This document shows positions 1 through 8,987 of a stretch of DNA of 64,000 nt, one piece after another. A program made the position numbers and the translations under genes. Position 1 is the first letter of the stretch. Every line of letters begins with the position of its first letter. The notes under the pieces were generated by a model. It had not been told where the DNA came from. It worked only from the letters and a program-made list of their open reading frames with translations, and did not search any database. Where the stretch lies: NCBI RefSeq assembly GCF_000305775.1, contig NC_018866.1:2623001-2687000 (forward strand), given 5' to 3'. This stretch comes from Dehalobacter sp. DCA (GTDB lineage Bacteria; Bacillota; Desulfitobacteriia; Desulfitobacteriales; Syntrophobotulaceae).

Positions 1-1499
1 CTTCTGACCTGTACGTTCGAAATGAATTGTATTCTTTCTGTACCGAATAGCATCGCTGCCAAAAATCCATACCAGGCTATCCAAAAGGCCAGGCCGGGGT
101 TTAATACCCAGAAATAGGCCCAAGGTAAAGATGCAATCAGCGTCAATATACGGTCAGAGATCTCAAGCAGCCATACTGCAGCTTGAAAAAAAATGGATGG
201 GATACCCGGAACAAAAATCAGTACCGTTCCAATAAGCCCGATCTGCAGAACTGCGCCGAGCATAAAAAGAATAAATATATTGGTGACCAGCCCAGCCAGA
301 GACAGTTTGTGAAAAACATTCGTCATAATGGGTATCACGGCAATCTGAGCGCCAAATGATACTGCTGCAGGCAGTCTCAGTAATTCAGGCAACCTGCCGA
401 ACCAGGCATTTTTCATCAACTGGGGTGATAGAACCAGCATTCCCCAAGTAGCAGCAAAGGAAAGCTGAAAACCTATATCACGCAAAAATAAAGGATTCCA
501 TAAATAAAGAATCAACGCAGCAAAGAGAAGCCATCTAAGCGGCGACATCTTTCCTCTGCCTAAGCGGCCGATCAAGACTGAGGTTCCTAAAATGGTTGCC
601 CTTAAGATAGGCGGATTACCGCTGCATAAGACTGCATAACACAAGATAACCCCAATCGTTGCGACAATTCTGGCTTTCCGGGGCAGGCCAAACAGAAACA
701 GCCATGCCAGGGCCATCACAAAGGCCACATTAGATCCCGAAGCCGCAAAAACATGCATGACTCCTGCGGCCTTGTACATCTCCAGTGTTTTCGCAGAGAT
801 CCCGCTGGAATCCCCAAACAAAATTCCTTCAAGAATACCGGCTTGCTCTGGCCAGGACGCGGTCAGAATATCATGTACATGCTGACGTATCCTTCAGGTA
901 AAACCCGGAACACCTTCCTCCAGTACATCAGCTTCCCCGAAGGCTGTAATCGTACCACTTAAGCCTCTTACAGCATAATAAAGCGGAAGGTCAAATCCGC
1001 CCTCTGTTCCCGGAGGTTTGGGATGTTCCAGCCTGGCTGTGACCAAGATGGTGTCTCCGGGCTTAACCCGATCCCATCCCTTCATATACACCCCATCTTC
1101 TTCGGGGTAAACACGAAAACTGTATTTTTCCCCCAAGCGTTCTTCCGTTCCGGGATAGACATCTTCCAGGATGAAAATACCCTGACCGGCCTTATCATCA
1201 ATCCGCCAATCCGATAGTCTGCCCTGTATCTCAATTCTTTCTATAAGCAGCGGAGAAGCGATATTGTTCTCTGCCGGTATCCCATACAAAAAACCTGTTA
1301 AAAGCCCGCAGGTCAGCAGTACCGCTTCAGGTTTGGAAGCCCTGCCAAAAAAATCGAGTGGTTTCCAGATAACCACGATTCCTATGACTAAAAGCAAGCA
1401 GATGGCCAATATGAATATTCTTGCTTCTTTTTCACTTTGAACGGCCAGCAATCCACCTGTCAGCACAGCTATAGCCTGAATGACCAGTTTATCTTTCAT
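1..1499 (-). pseudogene. comEC: ComEC DNA-uptake channel, interrupted by in-frame TGA; 3' end outside window
   Basis: ComEC forms the membrane channel that passes single-stranded DNA into the cell during transformation. The N-terminal part (about 897-1499) has membrane segments and the OB-fold-like region seen in the family (DUF4131). A TGA at 894-896 stops it after GVPGFT. The same frame then reads on without another stop to base 1, through EQAGILEGILFGD and GVMHVFAASGSNV, the equivalent of the family's HLLAVSG motif, followed by many membrane helices of the competence domain. So this is one gene with a single nonsense codon, not two frames. The start is unclear: ATG at 1499 has AAGGGG 12 bases upstream; ATG 1520 and GTG 1550 are alternatives. 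It lies downstream of comEA, as in other Firmicutes. Either a real pseudogene, a sequencing error or, much less likely, readthrough. Confidence 0.85.
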
Positions 1500-1555
1500 G
1501 ACGCTTTCATGCCCCTTCATGACCTTTTTCTCATTTTGGTATGCAAACACCCTAT

Positions 1556-1699
1556 GATCAGTCCGAGAGCTACAGTTCCGCTATGAGCGGAGCAGGATAA
1601 CGCAGCGCGGCTATTTGCGGATTGTGCCATTCATGGCACGCGGATATTGTGGCCCACAGACTTGCCTCAGACATACTGCTTTATCACGTTACGGACTGA
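1556..1699. repeat. Modular palindromic intergenic repeat, copy A
   Basis: The comEA-comEC gap is filled by an element starting GATCAGTCCG and ending CGTTACGGACTGA, so its ends are inverted. Inside are CGGAGCAGGATAACGCAGCG, then GCGGCTATTTGCGG, then a hairpin around GTGCCATTCATGGCAC. The same modules recur at 16670-16800, 56142-56247 and 56442-56553. The right edge overlaps the last codons and stop of comEA. Confidence 0.7.
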
Positions 1700-2288
1700 C
1701 AGAGATATACTTTTCCATTTTCTCATAGGTCTTTGAACCGATCCCCGAAACATTTTGAATCTCTTCCGGTGCGGAGAACCATCCGTTTTCCGTACGATAA
1801 TCAATAATTCGCTGGGCTAAGGCCGGACCGATCCCCGGAATAGTATCCAGTTCATTAATACCTGCGGTATTGATATTGACCTTTGTCGATAATCCGTCTG
1901 TTGTACCCGGCTGAGCTGCGCTGTTTTCGGTCTTATTTTGAGTCTCACTTTGGGTCTCATTTCCGGTTAATTGACCCGTTCCGGTACTCTTTAAGGCCAC
2001 AATTATTTTTTGTCCATCCTTGAGCTTTTGGGCAGGATTCAATACTTCAAGGTCAGCTTCAGCTGTCAATTCCGCTGCTTGCAGCGCATCATCCAACCTG
2101 GCATTCAAAGGGAGGTGCAAAAGACCGGGATGCACAACTGCACCCGAAATATAAACTACAATCTCCCTGTTTTCTTCTGCCTGATTAACTTCAACCGGAC
2201 TGTTTACTGGCAAAAACAGTTTCACAGCGGCCAGAACCAGTAATACACCCAAAATGCCCCACCAAAGCAGCCTCAGTTTTTTCTCCAA
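1689..2288 (-). CDS. comEA: ComEA helix-hairpin-helix DNA receptor
   Basis: ComEA is the membrane-anchored receptor that binds double-stranded DNA outside the cell and hands it to the ComEC channel. The 199-residue protein has one N-terminal membrane anchor (about 7-27, LLWWGILGVLLVLAAVKLFL), an SLBB domain (about 43-100, IVVYISGAVVHPGLLHLP), a Gln/Thr/Asn-rich linker, and two helix-hairpin-helix motifs at the C-terminus (VNINTAGINELDTIPGIGPALAQRIIDYR, then a second ending in GIGSKTYEKM; given here as family-typical HhH positions 137-195). Start is TTG at 2288 with GAGGGGGT eight bases upstream. comEC follows after a repeat-filled gap, so the two may still be cotranscribed. Length and domain order are normal. 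Confidence 0.95.
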   Translation of the reverse strand: MEKKLRLLWWGILGVLLVLAAVKLFLPVNSPVEVNQAEENREIVVYISGAVVHPGLLHLPLNARLDDALQAAELTAEADLEVLNPAQKLKDGQKIIVALKSTGTGQLTGNETQSETQNKTENSAAQPGTTDGLSTKVNINTAGINELDTIPGIGPALAQRIIDYRTENGWFSAPEEIQNVSGIGSKTYEKMEKYISVSP

Positions 2289-2477
2289 TCGTCCATACCC
2301 CCTCTTTTTCCATTATTCTCCATTTACTTCCAAATTCCTTTGTGTGGATCTCTTTTTGCCGTTTCCAAGTTAATCAGCGCGCTTAACTTTAAACCTGATC
2401 ATGAGAATGTTCCCATTTCTATTCCAAGACATAGAATATATCAGCCGAAACTGGCAAATTTTTACAAGGAGGTGCTC

Positions 2478-2783
2478 TTGCTCCCAATGACATTATTTAG
2501 AGGAACCCATTTAAATTATGAACTTGTTGCTCCTTATGCAGGGAATCAGGCCACAGTAAGTCTCTTTGACGGTAAAACCTACCACGGACAAATTGTTGAA
2601 GTCCGTCAGGACGGTATTTTGTTTCATTCCAATAACCCAGGATTTCTATTTCTTCCATTCCTGGCTATAGCCGCTTTAGCACTGAGTATTCCTTTTGCTT
2701 ACGGCGCAGGCCTGGCCTACGGTTCCCGTTCTGCTTATGGCCCCTATCCGTACGGGCCTTACAGGCCATACCCTTATTATTAA
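2478..2783 (+). CDS. Small LSm-like protein with hydrophobic segment and Tyr/Pro/Gly tail
   Basis: Function unknown. The protein of about 101 residues starts with a short beta-rich section (LVAPYAGNQATVSLFDGKTY, then HGQIVEVRQDGILF) resembling an LSm/Hfq-type fold, continues into a hydrophobic helix (FLFLPFLAIAALALSIPFAY) and ends in a tail of Tyr, Pro and Gly (YGPYPYGPYRPYPYY). Such tails occur in spore-coat and surface proteins, but that link is only inference. AAGGAGG at 2466-2472 fits a TTG start at 2478 better than the ATG at 2487, which is 14 bases away. It stands alone on the plus strand, divergent from comEA. Likely a real conserved clostridial small protein; role not recognised. Confidence 0.65.
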   Translation: MLPMTLFRGTHLNYELVAPYAGNQATVSLFDGKTYHGQIVEVRQDGILFHSNNPGFLFLPFLAIAALALSIPFAYGAGLAYGSRSAYGPYPYGPYRPYPYY

Positions 2784-2889
2784 TTGCTCATTCTGATCTT
2801 CTGAATTGCACCGCAGCATTAGGCCAGTTGAACACTTTGTTATCCCTAACGTGTTGACACCAGGCACTTCGTGTGTCATTGTCCGTGGC

Positions 2890-2930
2890 AAACCAGCCAC
2901 GATTCTCTATTTGAATCGTGGCTGGTTTTA
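2890..2930. terminator. Strong hairpin terminator
   Basis: A perfect 16-bp stem, AAACCAGCCACGATTC (2890-2905) with its complement at 2913-2928 and a 7-base loop, ends in TTTTA. It sits after the small LSm-like gene and before the promoter of the next gene. Confidence 0.85.
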
Positions 2931-2945
2931 ACTGTATATTTTAAT

Positions 2946-3005
2946 TTGACACAATTGGTAAATATGTTACAATTGCATTAGCTAATTTTTTATATTAGCT
3001 AATGC
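2946..3005 (+). promoter_or_regulatory. Promoter with paired palindromic operators for the Phd-Uma2 gene
   Basis: TTGACA (2946-2951) and TACAAT (2968-2973) are 16 bases apart. Directly behind are two copies of the palindrome ATTAGCTAAT (2977-2986 and 2994-3003), 17 bp centre to centre, extended to a perfect inverted repeat GCATTAGCTAAT/ATTAGCTAATGC. GGAGGT at 3006-3011 and ATG at 3018 follow. The layout fits autorepression by the Phd-type domain encoded next, since Phd/YefM antitoxins bind paired palindromes over their own promoters. The binding itself is inference. Confidence 0.7.
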
Positions 3006-3017
3006 GGAGGTGCTCTA

Positions 3018-3737
3018 ATGGAAATTACCTCAACTGAAGCCCAGAATAATTTTGGCCGTTATCTGAAGCTAGCCTGGTTTGAAGACATTATTATCACGAA
3101 AAACGGCAAAAAAACAGTAGTTGTTAGACGCTATGAGGATCCCGGAAAAGATGTTTCAGTCGTTGCTGAAAGAGCTGAAAGCTATTCCTGGGACCAAGAA
3201 AAGATCACGTATGAAGACTTTTTAATGCTCTCTGAATCAAGTGAAAACCGCTACGAGTATATTGACGGAGAGGTCTACCTTTTGGCTTCGCCTACTTATG
3301 ACCACCAGTGCATCATCATGGAAATATCCAATGTCCTGTACAACTATTTCAAAGGCAAGAAATGCCGTCCGCTGACTTCTCCGTTCGACGTAACCCTTTC
3401 AGTCAGTGACAATAAAAATGTTGTCCAGCCTGATATGATTGTGATTTGCGATACTGAAAATATCAATGAAAAAGGCAGGTATACCGGCGTACCTGCCCTG
3501 GTTCTTGAAGTATTGTCCGATTCGACACAGAAAAAAGACCTGCTGAAAAAACTAAATTTATATCTGCAGGCCGGTATATCGGAATATTGGATTGTGAATC
3601 CCTGGCGCAAGGAAGTCTATTTATACTGCTTTGCCGAACAGGACATCAGGGAATACCGCGTTTATCAGAGCAGCGATACGATCAAGTCTCTATATTTTGA
3701 AGGCTTGTCTGTCCCTCTTGAACAGCTATTTTCTTAA
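3018..3737 (+). CDS. Phd/YefM-like antitoxin domain fused to Uma2-family endonuclease-like domain
   Basis: A 239-residue fusion. Residues 1-45 (MEITSTEAQNNFGRYL, then IIITKNGKKTVVVRRY) look like the DNA-binding half of a Phd/YefM antitoxin. Residues 60-235 look like Uma2 (DUF820), a PD-(D/E)xK nuclease-fold family: candidate active-site residues are D139 in QPDMIVI, E164 in LVLEVLS and a Lys around 172-178 in KKDLLKKLNLY. Uma2 proteins are abundant in cyanobacteria and found in Clostridia, without a firmly known job. Promoter and palindromic operators lie directly upstream; no separate toxin gene adjoins. The gene ends 6 bp before the convergent leuS. It may be a self-regulated nuclease or a domesticated toxin-antitoxin relic. 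Confidence 0.85.
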   Translation: MEITSTEAQNNFGRYLKLAWFEDIIITKNGKKTVVVRRYEDPGKDVSVVAERAESYSWDQEKITYEDFLMLSESSENRYEYIDGEVYLLASPTYDHQCIIMEISNVLYNYFKGKKCRPLTSPFDVTLSVSDNKNVVQPDMIVICDTENINEKGRYTGVPALVLEVLSDSTQKKDLLKKLNLYLQAGISEYWIVNPWRKEVYLYCFAEQDIREYRVYQSSDTIKSLYFEGLSVPLEQLFS

Positions 3738-3743
3738 ACCGTC

Positions 3744-6236
3744 TTACCTCACAACGATATTCACCAGTTTACCCAGAACCGTGATCACTTTGATGACGGT
3801 TTTTCCTTCAAGGTGCTGTTTGACTTTTTCTGAAGACAGAATCATCTTTTCCAGTTCCTCTTTAGAAATTTCGGCTGGGACCTGAACCTTGTCGCGAACT
3901 TTTCCGTTTACCTGGAGAATAATCGTGATCTCCTCTTCGATCAGCGCCGTCTCATCTTCAATGGGCCAGGCCTGTTTATGAATGCTTTCGGTGTTTCCAA
4001 GTTCTGCCCAGAGCTCTTCGGTGATATGCGGGGCAAACGGTGCCAAGATCTTCAGCAGTGTTTCAATGCCTTCTCTGGCAACGGCCAGGTTGGCATCCTT
4101 TTCTTCTTTATACAGGTAAAGTGCGTTAACCAATTCCATAATGGAACTGATCGCGGTATTGAAATTAAATCTGCTGCCGACATCATTGGTAACCTTCCTG
4201 ATGGCACTGTGTGTGGTAAAACGCATTTGTTTGGCTTTGGCATCGAGCTCCGCGAAGGATTCACGTGCGGTACTGCCATTTCCTGCAGAAGCCAAGGCAG
4301 CTTGATACTGGACAATAAGCCGCCAGACACGGTTTAAAAAGCGATAGCAACCTTCAACACCCTGTTCGCTCCACTCCAGATCCCGTTCAGGCGGGGCAGC
4401 AAACAGAATGAACATTCTGGCCGTGTCTGCACCATATTTGCTGATGATCTCCTCAGGGCTGACGACATTTCCTTTGGATTTGGACATCTTGGAACCGTCC
4501 ATGCAGACCATTCCCTGGGTAAGCAGATTCGCAAACGGCTCATCCACCTGGAGGTAGCCAAAATCTCTCAGGGCTTTAGTAAAAAAGCGTGAATAGAGCA
4601 GATGCAGGATCGCATGCTCAACACCGCCGACATACTGGTCGACGTTCATCCATTTGGCCGTGTTTTTCTCGTCAAAAGCCTTATCCGGATTCCGCGGGTC
4701 ACAATACCTCAGATAGTACCACGAAGAGCACATGAAGGTGTCCATCGTATCGGTTTCTCTTCTGGCAGGGCCTCCGCACTTCGTACAAGTTGTCTGCACA
4801 AAGCTCTGGGAAGTGGTCAGCGGATTCTCACCGGCCTTGAACACGACATCATCGGGCAGCAGCACCGGCAGCTGATCATCCGGCACAGGCACAACGCCGC
4901 ACGTATCACAGTAAATCATCGGAATAGGCGCACCCCAATAGCGCTGACGGGAAATCAGCCAGTCTCTAAGGCGGTAATTGATTTTACGCTCACCAAGCTG
5001 CAGCTTTTCCAGTTTGGCAGCCATCCTGTCCCAGGCCGTCCGGTTATCCAGTCCGTCAAAATCAAGGGAGTTGACCATGGTCCCGTCTTCAATATAAGCT
5101 TCTTTCATCGGCATATCTTTATCTGCAGCGGAAACTTTAGGATCAAGAATGACTCTCGCAATTGGCAGACCGTACTTCCCGGCAAAGGCAAAATCTCTTT
5201 CATCATGTCCCGGGACCCCCATAACAGCCCCGGTTCCATATTCGAGAAGAACGTAATTGGCAATCCAGATCGGGATCCTTTCTCCGCTTAATGGGTTGAT
5301 GCAGTAGTGTCCGATAAACATCCCTTCTTTTTCTGCTTCCGATGAGGTTCTCGCAATTTCGTTCAAGCCTTTCATCTTCTCAATAAAAGCGAGCACACCT
5401 TGTTCATACTGTGTTCCTTTGACGAGCTGTGTAACCAGCGGATGTTCCGGGGCAAGAACCACATAGCTCACGCCAAAAATCGTATCGACTCTGGTTGTGA
5501 ATACAGTGATCATATCTGTGGTGCCTTCAATTTTAAATTTGGCTTCGGCTCCTTCAGAGCGGCCAATCCAGTTGCGCTGCATGGTTTTTACTTTCTCCGG
5601 CCAGCCGGTGAGCTTATCGAGGTCGTTTAAGAGCTGTTCTGAATAATCCGTAATCTTGAAAAACCATTGTTCAAGATCTTTTTTGGTAACAGGTGTGTCG
5701 CAGCGCTCGCAGGCACCGTCCACGACCTGTTCGTTAGCCAACACTGTCGCGCAGGACGGGCACCAGTTTACAGCGGCCTTCTTCTTATAGACCAAACCAT
5801 GTTTATAGAACTGATTAAAAATCCATTGCGTCCAGCGGTAATACTCGGGGTGGCAGGTAGCAACTTCTCTATCCCAATCGTAGGAAATACCCATTTCCTG
5901 AAGCTGTCGCTTCATGTTCGCAATATTTTTCCAGGTCCACTCTGCCGGCGGTGTCTGATGCTTGATCGCGGCGTTTTCAGCGGGAAGGCCGAAGGCATCC
6001 CAGCCAATCGGGTGCAGCACATCATAGCCCTGCATCCTTTTGAAGCGGGCAATCACATCAACGATCGAATAATTGCGGACATGTCCCATATGTAAGTTTC
6101 CAGATGGGTATGGAAACATGGCAAGTGCATAGAACTTTTCTTTACCGTTATTCTCCTCAGTTTTTCCTGCTTTGTTCTCCAGCCAGGCTTTCTGCCATTT
6201 TGACTCAATCTCGTTGAACAAATATCTTTCCTGCAT
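3744..6236 (-). CDS. leuS: Leucyl-tRNA synthetase
   Basis: Class I aminoacyl-tRNA synthetase that charges tRNA-Leu in the cytoplasm. The 830-residue protein has the HIGH motif in [11 protein letters not shown] (about residues 43-53), zinc-binding Cys pairs (WCPSC and CERCD), the CP1 editing domain ([12 protein letters not shown]), a second Cys pair (CTKCGG), the KMSKS signature [10 protein letters not shown] and the anticodon-binding C-terminal domain. Start is the ATG at 6236, where [11 protein letters not shown] begins, with GGAGGT upstream; the open frame extends 41 codons further but enters the T-box terminator region. Expression is controlled by the T-box leader. Full length for a bacterial LeuS. 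Confidence 0.98.
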   Translation of the reverse strand: MQERYLFNEIESKWQKAWLENKAGKTEENNGKEKFYALAMFPYPSGNLHMGHVRNYSIVDVIARFKRMQGYDVLHPIGWDAFGLPAENAAIKHQTPPAEWTWKNIANMKRQLQEMGISYDWDREVATCHPEYYRWTQWIFNQFYKHGLVYKKKAAVNWCPSCATVLANEQVVDGACERCDTPVTKKDLEQWFFKITDYSEQLLNDLDKLTGWPEKVKTMQRNWIGRSEGAEAKFKIEGTTDMITVFTTRVDTIFGVSYVVLAPEHPLVTQLVKGTQYEQGVLAFIEKMKGLNEIARTSSEAEKEGMFIGHYCINPLSGERIPIWIANYVLLEYGTGAVMGVPGHDERDFAFAGKYGLPIARVILDPKVSAADKDMPMKEAYIEDGTMVNSLDFDGLDNRTAWDRMAAKLEKLQLGERKINYRLRDWLISRQRYWGAPIPMIYCDTCGVVPVPDDQLPVLLPDDVVFKAGENPLTTSQSFVQTTCTKCGGPARRETDTMDTFMCSSWYYLRYCDPRNPDKAFDEKNTAKWMNVDQYVGGVEHAILHLLYSRFFTKALRDFGYLQVDEPFANLLTQGMVCMDGSKMSKSKGNVVSPEEIISKYGADTARMFILFAAPPERDLEWSEQGVEGCYRFLNRVWRLIVQYQAALASAGNGSTARESFAELDAKAKQMRFTTHSAIRKVTNDVGSRFNFNTAISSIMELVNALYLYKEEKDANLAVAREGIETLLKILAPFAPHITEELWAELGNTESIHKQAWPIEDETALIEEEITIILQVNGKVRDKVQVPAEISKEELEKMILSSEKVKQHLEGKTVIKVITVLGKLVNIVVR

Positions 6237-6341
6237 AGATCCGACCTCCAAAGTTCTTTCCAACAGAACAGCCTTTAGTTGTTCTGCCTTATGTTTCAAA
6301 TGTTCATTCTTCTGGTAGATATTACTAGTCCAAAAATAGAT

Positions 6342-6560
6342 AAAAACCCCCATCCCCAAGGGACGAGAGTTTGCTCCCGCGGTACCACCCTAATTCTGTG
6401 CGCTTAAAGATTATAACGGTTCTCACCGGCATCCGTTGCTGCCCGGACACTGCTCAGGAACGAGTTCCCCGCCTGGTGAAAACGGCTCACACCAACCGCC
6501 GTCTCTCTGATCCATCCCTTTCAGGTACTGCTTTCCTTCAAAGCGTAAAAATATTAGATT
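6342..6560 (-). promoter_or_regulatory. T-box leader of leuS, specifier CUC (Leu)
   Basis: Read on the minus strand, the leader has an AGAGA segment and GGTTGGTGTGAGCCG of stem I, then GAACTCGTTCCTGAGC with CTC as the leucine specifier (6462-6464), the T-box AGGGTGGTACCGCGG (6377-6391) that pairs with the tRNA acceptor end, and a GC-rich hairpin followed by TTTTT (6342-6366). Uncharged tRNA-Leu would stabilise the antiterminator and let transcription enter leuS. Confidence 0.95.
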
Positions 6561-6591
6561 GGATATCCAAATTAATTATTCAATCGTTTAA

Positions 6592-6615
6592 TTTTAATTC
6601 TATATAGAATTAAAA
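6592..6615. terminator. AT-rich palindrome after rsfS
   Basis: A perfect 24-bp palindrome (TTTTAATTCTAT and its complement) lies one base past the rsfS stop. It is AT-only apart from one C and one G, so a weak terminator or a site between rsfS and the leuS leader. Confidence 0.4.
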
Positions 6616-6616
6616 A

Positions 6617-6964
6617 TCAATTATCTAATACGACTTCCCGGGCATCGCCCCACAGTCTTTCCAGACTATAAAACTCTCTGGTATCTGGTGTCATAATATG
6701 TATAACCAGATCACCACAGTCGATCAGCACCCACTGAGCTTCAGGAAGCCCTTCTATCCTTAAGACCGAAAGCCCGATCTCGGGTAATTTTTCTGCAAGG
6801 TACTCGGTAATTGCTTTGGTCTGAGTCGTGCTGTTTCCCGTGGCAATCATAAAATAATCTGCAATGACGGATATTCCCTTTAAGTCAAGGGTCAGAATAT
6901 TTCTGCCTCTTTTATCGTCAATAAAGTCAACTACTTTCTGCAACTGGTCATGACTTATTTCCAA
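6617..6964 (-). CDS. rsfS: Ribosomal silencing factor RsfS
   Basis: RsfS binds ribosomal protein L14 on the 50S subunit and blocks subunit joining when nutrients run low. The 115-residue protein matches the family throughout: ILTLDLKGISVIADYFMIATG near the start (in two parts, residues 23-43) and EAQWVLIDCGDLVIHIMTP with REFYSLERLWGDA at the end. Start is TTG at 6964 with GGAGG seven bases upstream. It follows yqeK after 3 bases, so the two are cotranslated; the nadD-yqeK-rsfS order is typical of Firmicutes. Confidence 0.96.
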   Translation of the reverse strand: MEISHDQLQKVVDFIDDKRGRNILTLDLKGISVIADYFMIATGNSTTQTKAITEYLAEKLPEIGLSVLRIEGLPEAQWVLIDCGDLVIHIMTPDTREFYSLERLWGDAREVVLDN

Positions 6965-6967
6965 ATT

Positions 6968-7552
6968 CTAACCTCCTTTAGACGCTTTTCCATTTTTCAA
7001 ATCTTCATACATCAGAATCGTCAGCGGATGAATCGGTTTATTGTTCTCCTTCAGATAGCACAAGGTATGCTCCACACAAGCCAGTGTACCTGTCATAAGG
7101 TCATAATACAACTTCTGACGAAGCTTGTCTACACCGGGAAAATCCCTCCCGGGTTCCGTGAGATCGGCACTGTAAATCAACATTTCCAGAGGGGACATAC
7201 CCGGTCTCCCCAAGGTATGATTCGCAACCGCATTCAGGACATCCTCGTTTTTTATGGCGTAAAGGTTCCGCAGCATATACGCTGCGACTCTTCCGTGAAT
7301 GACCTGGGGAATTTCCAGATCTTCCGGATAAAGAATAAGGTTCCATTCCCGGGCTTTTTTCAGCTGCTCTAAATAAATATACTCCTTAGCCAGGTCATGG
7401 GTAAGCGCAGCTAAACCCGCGTCTCCCTCTTTTACACCGAACTTCGGGGCAAGTTCCACGGCCAGAGCCTCTACCCCAAGCGTGTGCTGAAATCTTTCCA
7501 GCGAAAGTTTTTGTGAGGCTAAAGTTCTGAAATATTCCAGCCGGTCGTTCAC
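6968..7552 (-). CDS. yqeK: YqeK HD-domain diadenosine tetraphosphate hydrolase
   Basis: YqeK proteins are HD-fold metal enzymes that split Ap4A into two ADP, clearing a stress nucleotide. The protein of 194 residues carries the HD motif in LAALTHDLAKEY and later conserved His residues (VIHGRVAAYMLRN, VANHTLGRPGMS) and YSADLTEPGRDFPG. GTG at 7552 has AGAGG nine bases upstream; a TTG at 7561 is a poorer alternative. It sits between the RRM gene and rsfS. Family is clear; the substrate is taken from characterised homologues. Confidence 0.92.
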   Translation of the reverse strand: MNDRLEYFRTLASQKLSLERFQHTLGVEALAVELAPKFGVKEGDAGLAALTHDLAKEYIYLEQLKKAREWNLILYPEDLEIPQVIHGRVAAYMLRNLYAIKNEDVLNAVANHTLGRPGMSPLEMLIYSADLTEPGRDFPGVDKLRQKLYYDLMTGTLACVEHTLCYLKENNKPIHPLTILMYEDLKNGKASKGG

Positions 7553-7584
7553 AACGTTCAACCTCTCTTATTTTACCGCTCCTT

Positions 7585-7733
7585 GCCATCCATGGCGCCG
7601 GCAGCTTTATACCATCCTTAGTAACGCTGCACCGTAAAAGCTATTTAACGCTTCACCCTTCCATGGACATCGCGGCATTAGGCCACCCATGGGCGTCATA
7701 CAAGAATACGGTACAGTTTGCTGTACCGTATTC
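7585..7733. repeat. Palindromic repeat region with 13-bp hairpin
   Basis: The yqeK-RRM gap (7553-7854) holds no gene. It contains CCATCCATGGCGCC and CCACCCATGGGCG, fragments of the window's palindromic repeat family, and a perfect 13-bp hairpin, GAATACGGTACAG (7704-7716) with its complement at 7721-7733 around TTTG. The hairpin has no clear U-run on either strand; it may end the RRM transcript. Confidence 0.55.
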
Positions 7734-7854
7734 TCTCGGGTCCAGGGTCCGAAAATGTAAGATAAACCAGGATTCTTCATGTGCTATTTATATAGAGTCC
7801 TACGACTCATTAAAGATCAGAATTTATCTTAACAGAAACCCCTAACCAAAAACA

Positions 7855-8109
7855 TTAGACAGTTTGGCGAGGTCTCGCTTCGTTTACTGTCAATGAACGG
7901 TCATTGAACTCGCTACCGTTAAGTTCTTCTGCTAAGCGCTCGGCATCCTCTGAAGCAACTTCTACAAAGCCAAAGCCTCTTGAGCGACCGGTTTCTCTGT
8001 CGGTAATGATTCTGCTGCCGATTACATTGCCAAACCGAGCAAAGTACTCAGTCAGTTCCTCTGAAGTCGTACTCCAGGGGAGATTGCCCACGTACAGGGT
8101 TTTTGTCAT
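7855..8109 (-). CDS. RRM-type RNA-binding protein
   Basis: A stand-alone 84-residue RNA recognition motif. It shows RNP2 (LYVGNL, residues 4-9) and RNP1 (RGFGFVEV, about 44-51), with the aromatic residues that stack on RNA. Such small RRM proteins are widespread in cyanobacteria and Clostridia and are often cold- or stress-linked; the target here is unknown. The start is the ATG at 8109 (MTKTLYVG) with AGGTG upstream; the open frame runs 17 codons further but these do not resemble the family. Flanked by noncoding gaps on both sides, it is probably transcribed alone. Confidence 0.93.
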   Translation of the reverse strand: MTKTLYVGNLPWSTTSEELTEYFARFGNVIGSRIITDRETGRSRGFGFVEVASEDAERLAEELNGSEFNDRSLTVNEARPRQTV

Positions 8110-8199
8110 GGAATTCACCTCTAAAATAATTTTGTTTATTTTGTTTATAGTATGAAACAACTATTACTATAGTATACAATCCTATCGGAAGTCAAATGT

Positions 8200-8841
8200 T
8201 TATTTACTGATGTAAATATTATTTTCTATGATGAAACGCCGTACTTCTTCTGGAAGCAAATAACGAATAGACTTGTTATTCCAGATCCTTTTTCTGATAT
8301 CTGTCGAAGATATAGCCAGAGCGGGAATTTCCATCTCGAATATTCTGTTTTGGGCATAAGGATATCTGTCAAATAATTCTCCCAAAAAACCACCAATTTC
8401 ATACCCCGGTCTTGAAGCCCCGATAATTTTGGATATTCCAATAATTCCTTCTGCTTCCCTCCAGCTCAAAATATCCCGGAGCGCATCCGAACCGGTGATA
8501 AAAAAAAGTTCCTGTTCGGGGAACAACAGATGCAGGGCTTTTAAGGTGTCATAGGTGTATGAAGGGCCTTCCCTGTCGATCTCAATTCTGGATGCAATAA
8601 AATCCTCATTGTCGCGGATAGATATTTCGACCATTGCAAAACGCAGATCCGAATTTGCAATCTGGTGATCGACTTTATGCGGAGGAATGCCTGTGGGGAT
8701 GAATAAGACCTTATCAAGCGCAAATTCGACCCTGGCTGTCTCCGCAGCCACCAGATGGCCGTAATGAATTGGATTAAACGTTCCTCCCATGATGCCAATC
8801 CGGCATCCGCCAGCGATTGACTCTCGAACACTCCGTTCCAT
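8200..8841 (-). CDS. nadD: Nicotinate-nucleotide adenylyltransferase NadD
   Basis: NadD joins ATP and nicotinate mononucleotide to give deamido-NAD, the last-but-one step of NAD synthesis. The 213-residue protein has the nucleotidyltransferase signature GGTFNPIHYGHL (about 19-30), PTGIPPHK, a middle segment FITGSDALRDILSWREAEGI, and the ISSTDIRKRI motif near the end. ATG start at 8841 with AGGAGAT upstream. Part of the obgE-yhbY-nadD-yqeK-rsfS neighbourhood found across Firmicutes. Confidence 0.96.
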   Translation of the reverse strand: MERSVRESIAGGCRIGIMGGTFNPIHYGHLVAAETARVEFALDKVLFIPTGIPPHKVDHQIANSDLRFAMVEISIRDNEDFIASRIEIDREGPSYTYDTLKALHLLFPEQELFFITGSDALRDILSWREAEGIIGISKIIGASRPGYEIGGFLGELFDRYPYAQNRIFEMEIPALAISSTDIRKRIWNNKSIRYLLPEEVRRFIIENNIYISK

Positions 8842-8873
8842 TATTTATCTCCTAAATTTTTATTATTAAGGCA

Positions 8874-8912
8874 AGTCTCCGTAACGCTGTCTATACATTA
8901 CGGAGACTGATC
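8874..8912. repeat. Short inverted repeat of the GGAGACTGATC family
   Basis: AGTCTCCGTAACG (8874-8886) and CATTACGGAGACT (8896-8908) are inverted with one mismatch, followed by GATC. TGTCTATACATTACGGAGAC here is nearly repeated at 16775-16796 (one extra A). This looks like a minimal member, only the two ends, of the larger intergenic repeat family. Confidence 0.65.
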
Positions 8913-8987
8913 TCAGGAGAATACTTAAGTAAAATATGCTGAGAAATATCCCGCCTGCAAATTGTCCTCACTTACCAGAAAGATAGG

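Noticed and set aside
894-935. Selenocysteine at the comEC TGA
   Set aside because: A hairpin follows, but ComEC is not a known selenoprotein and the site is outside its conserved residues; a nonsense mutation or read error is simpler.
2676-2900. Minus-strand frame over the LSm-like gene
   Set aside because: It overlaps the Tyr/Pro-rich coding end and the following gap, without a binding site.
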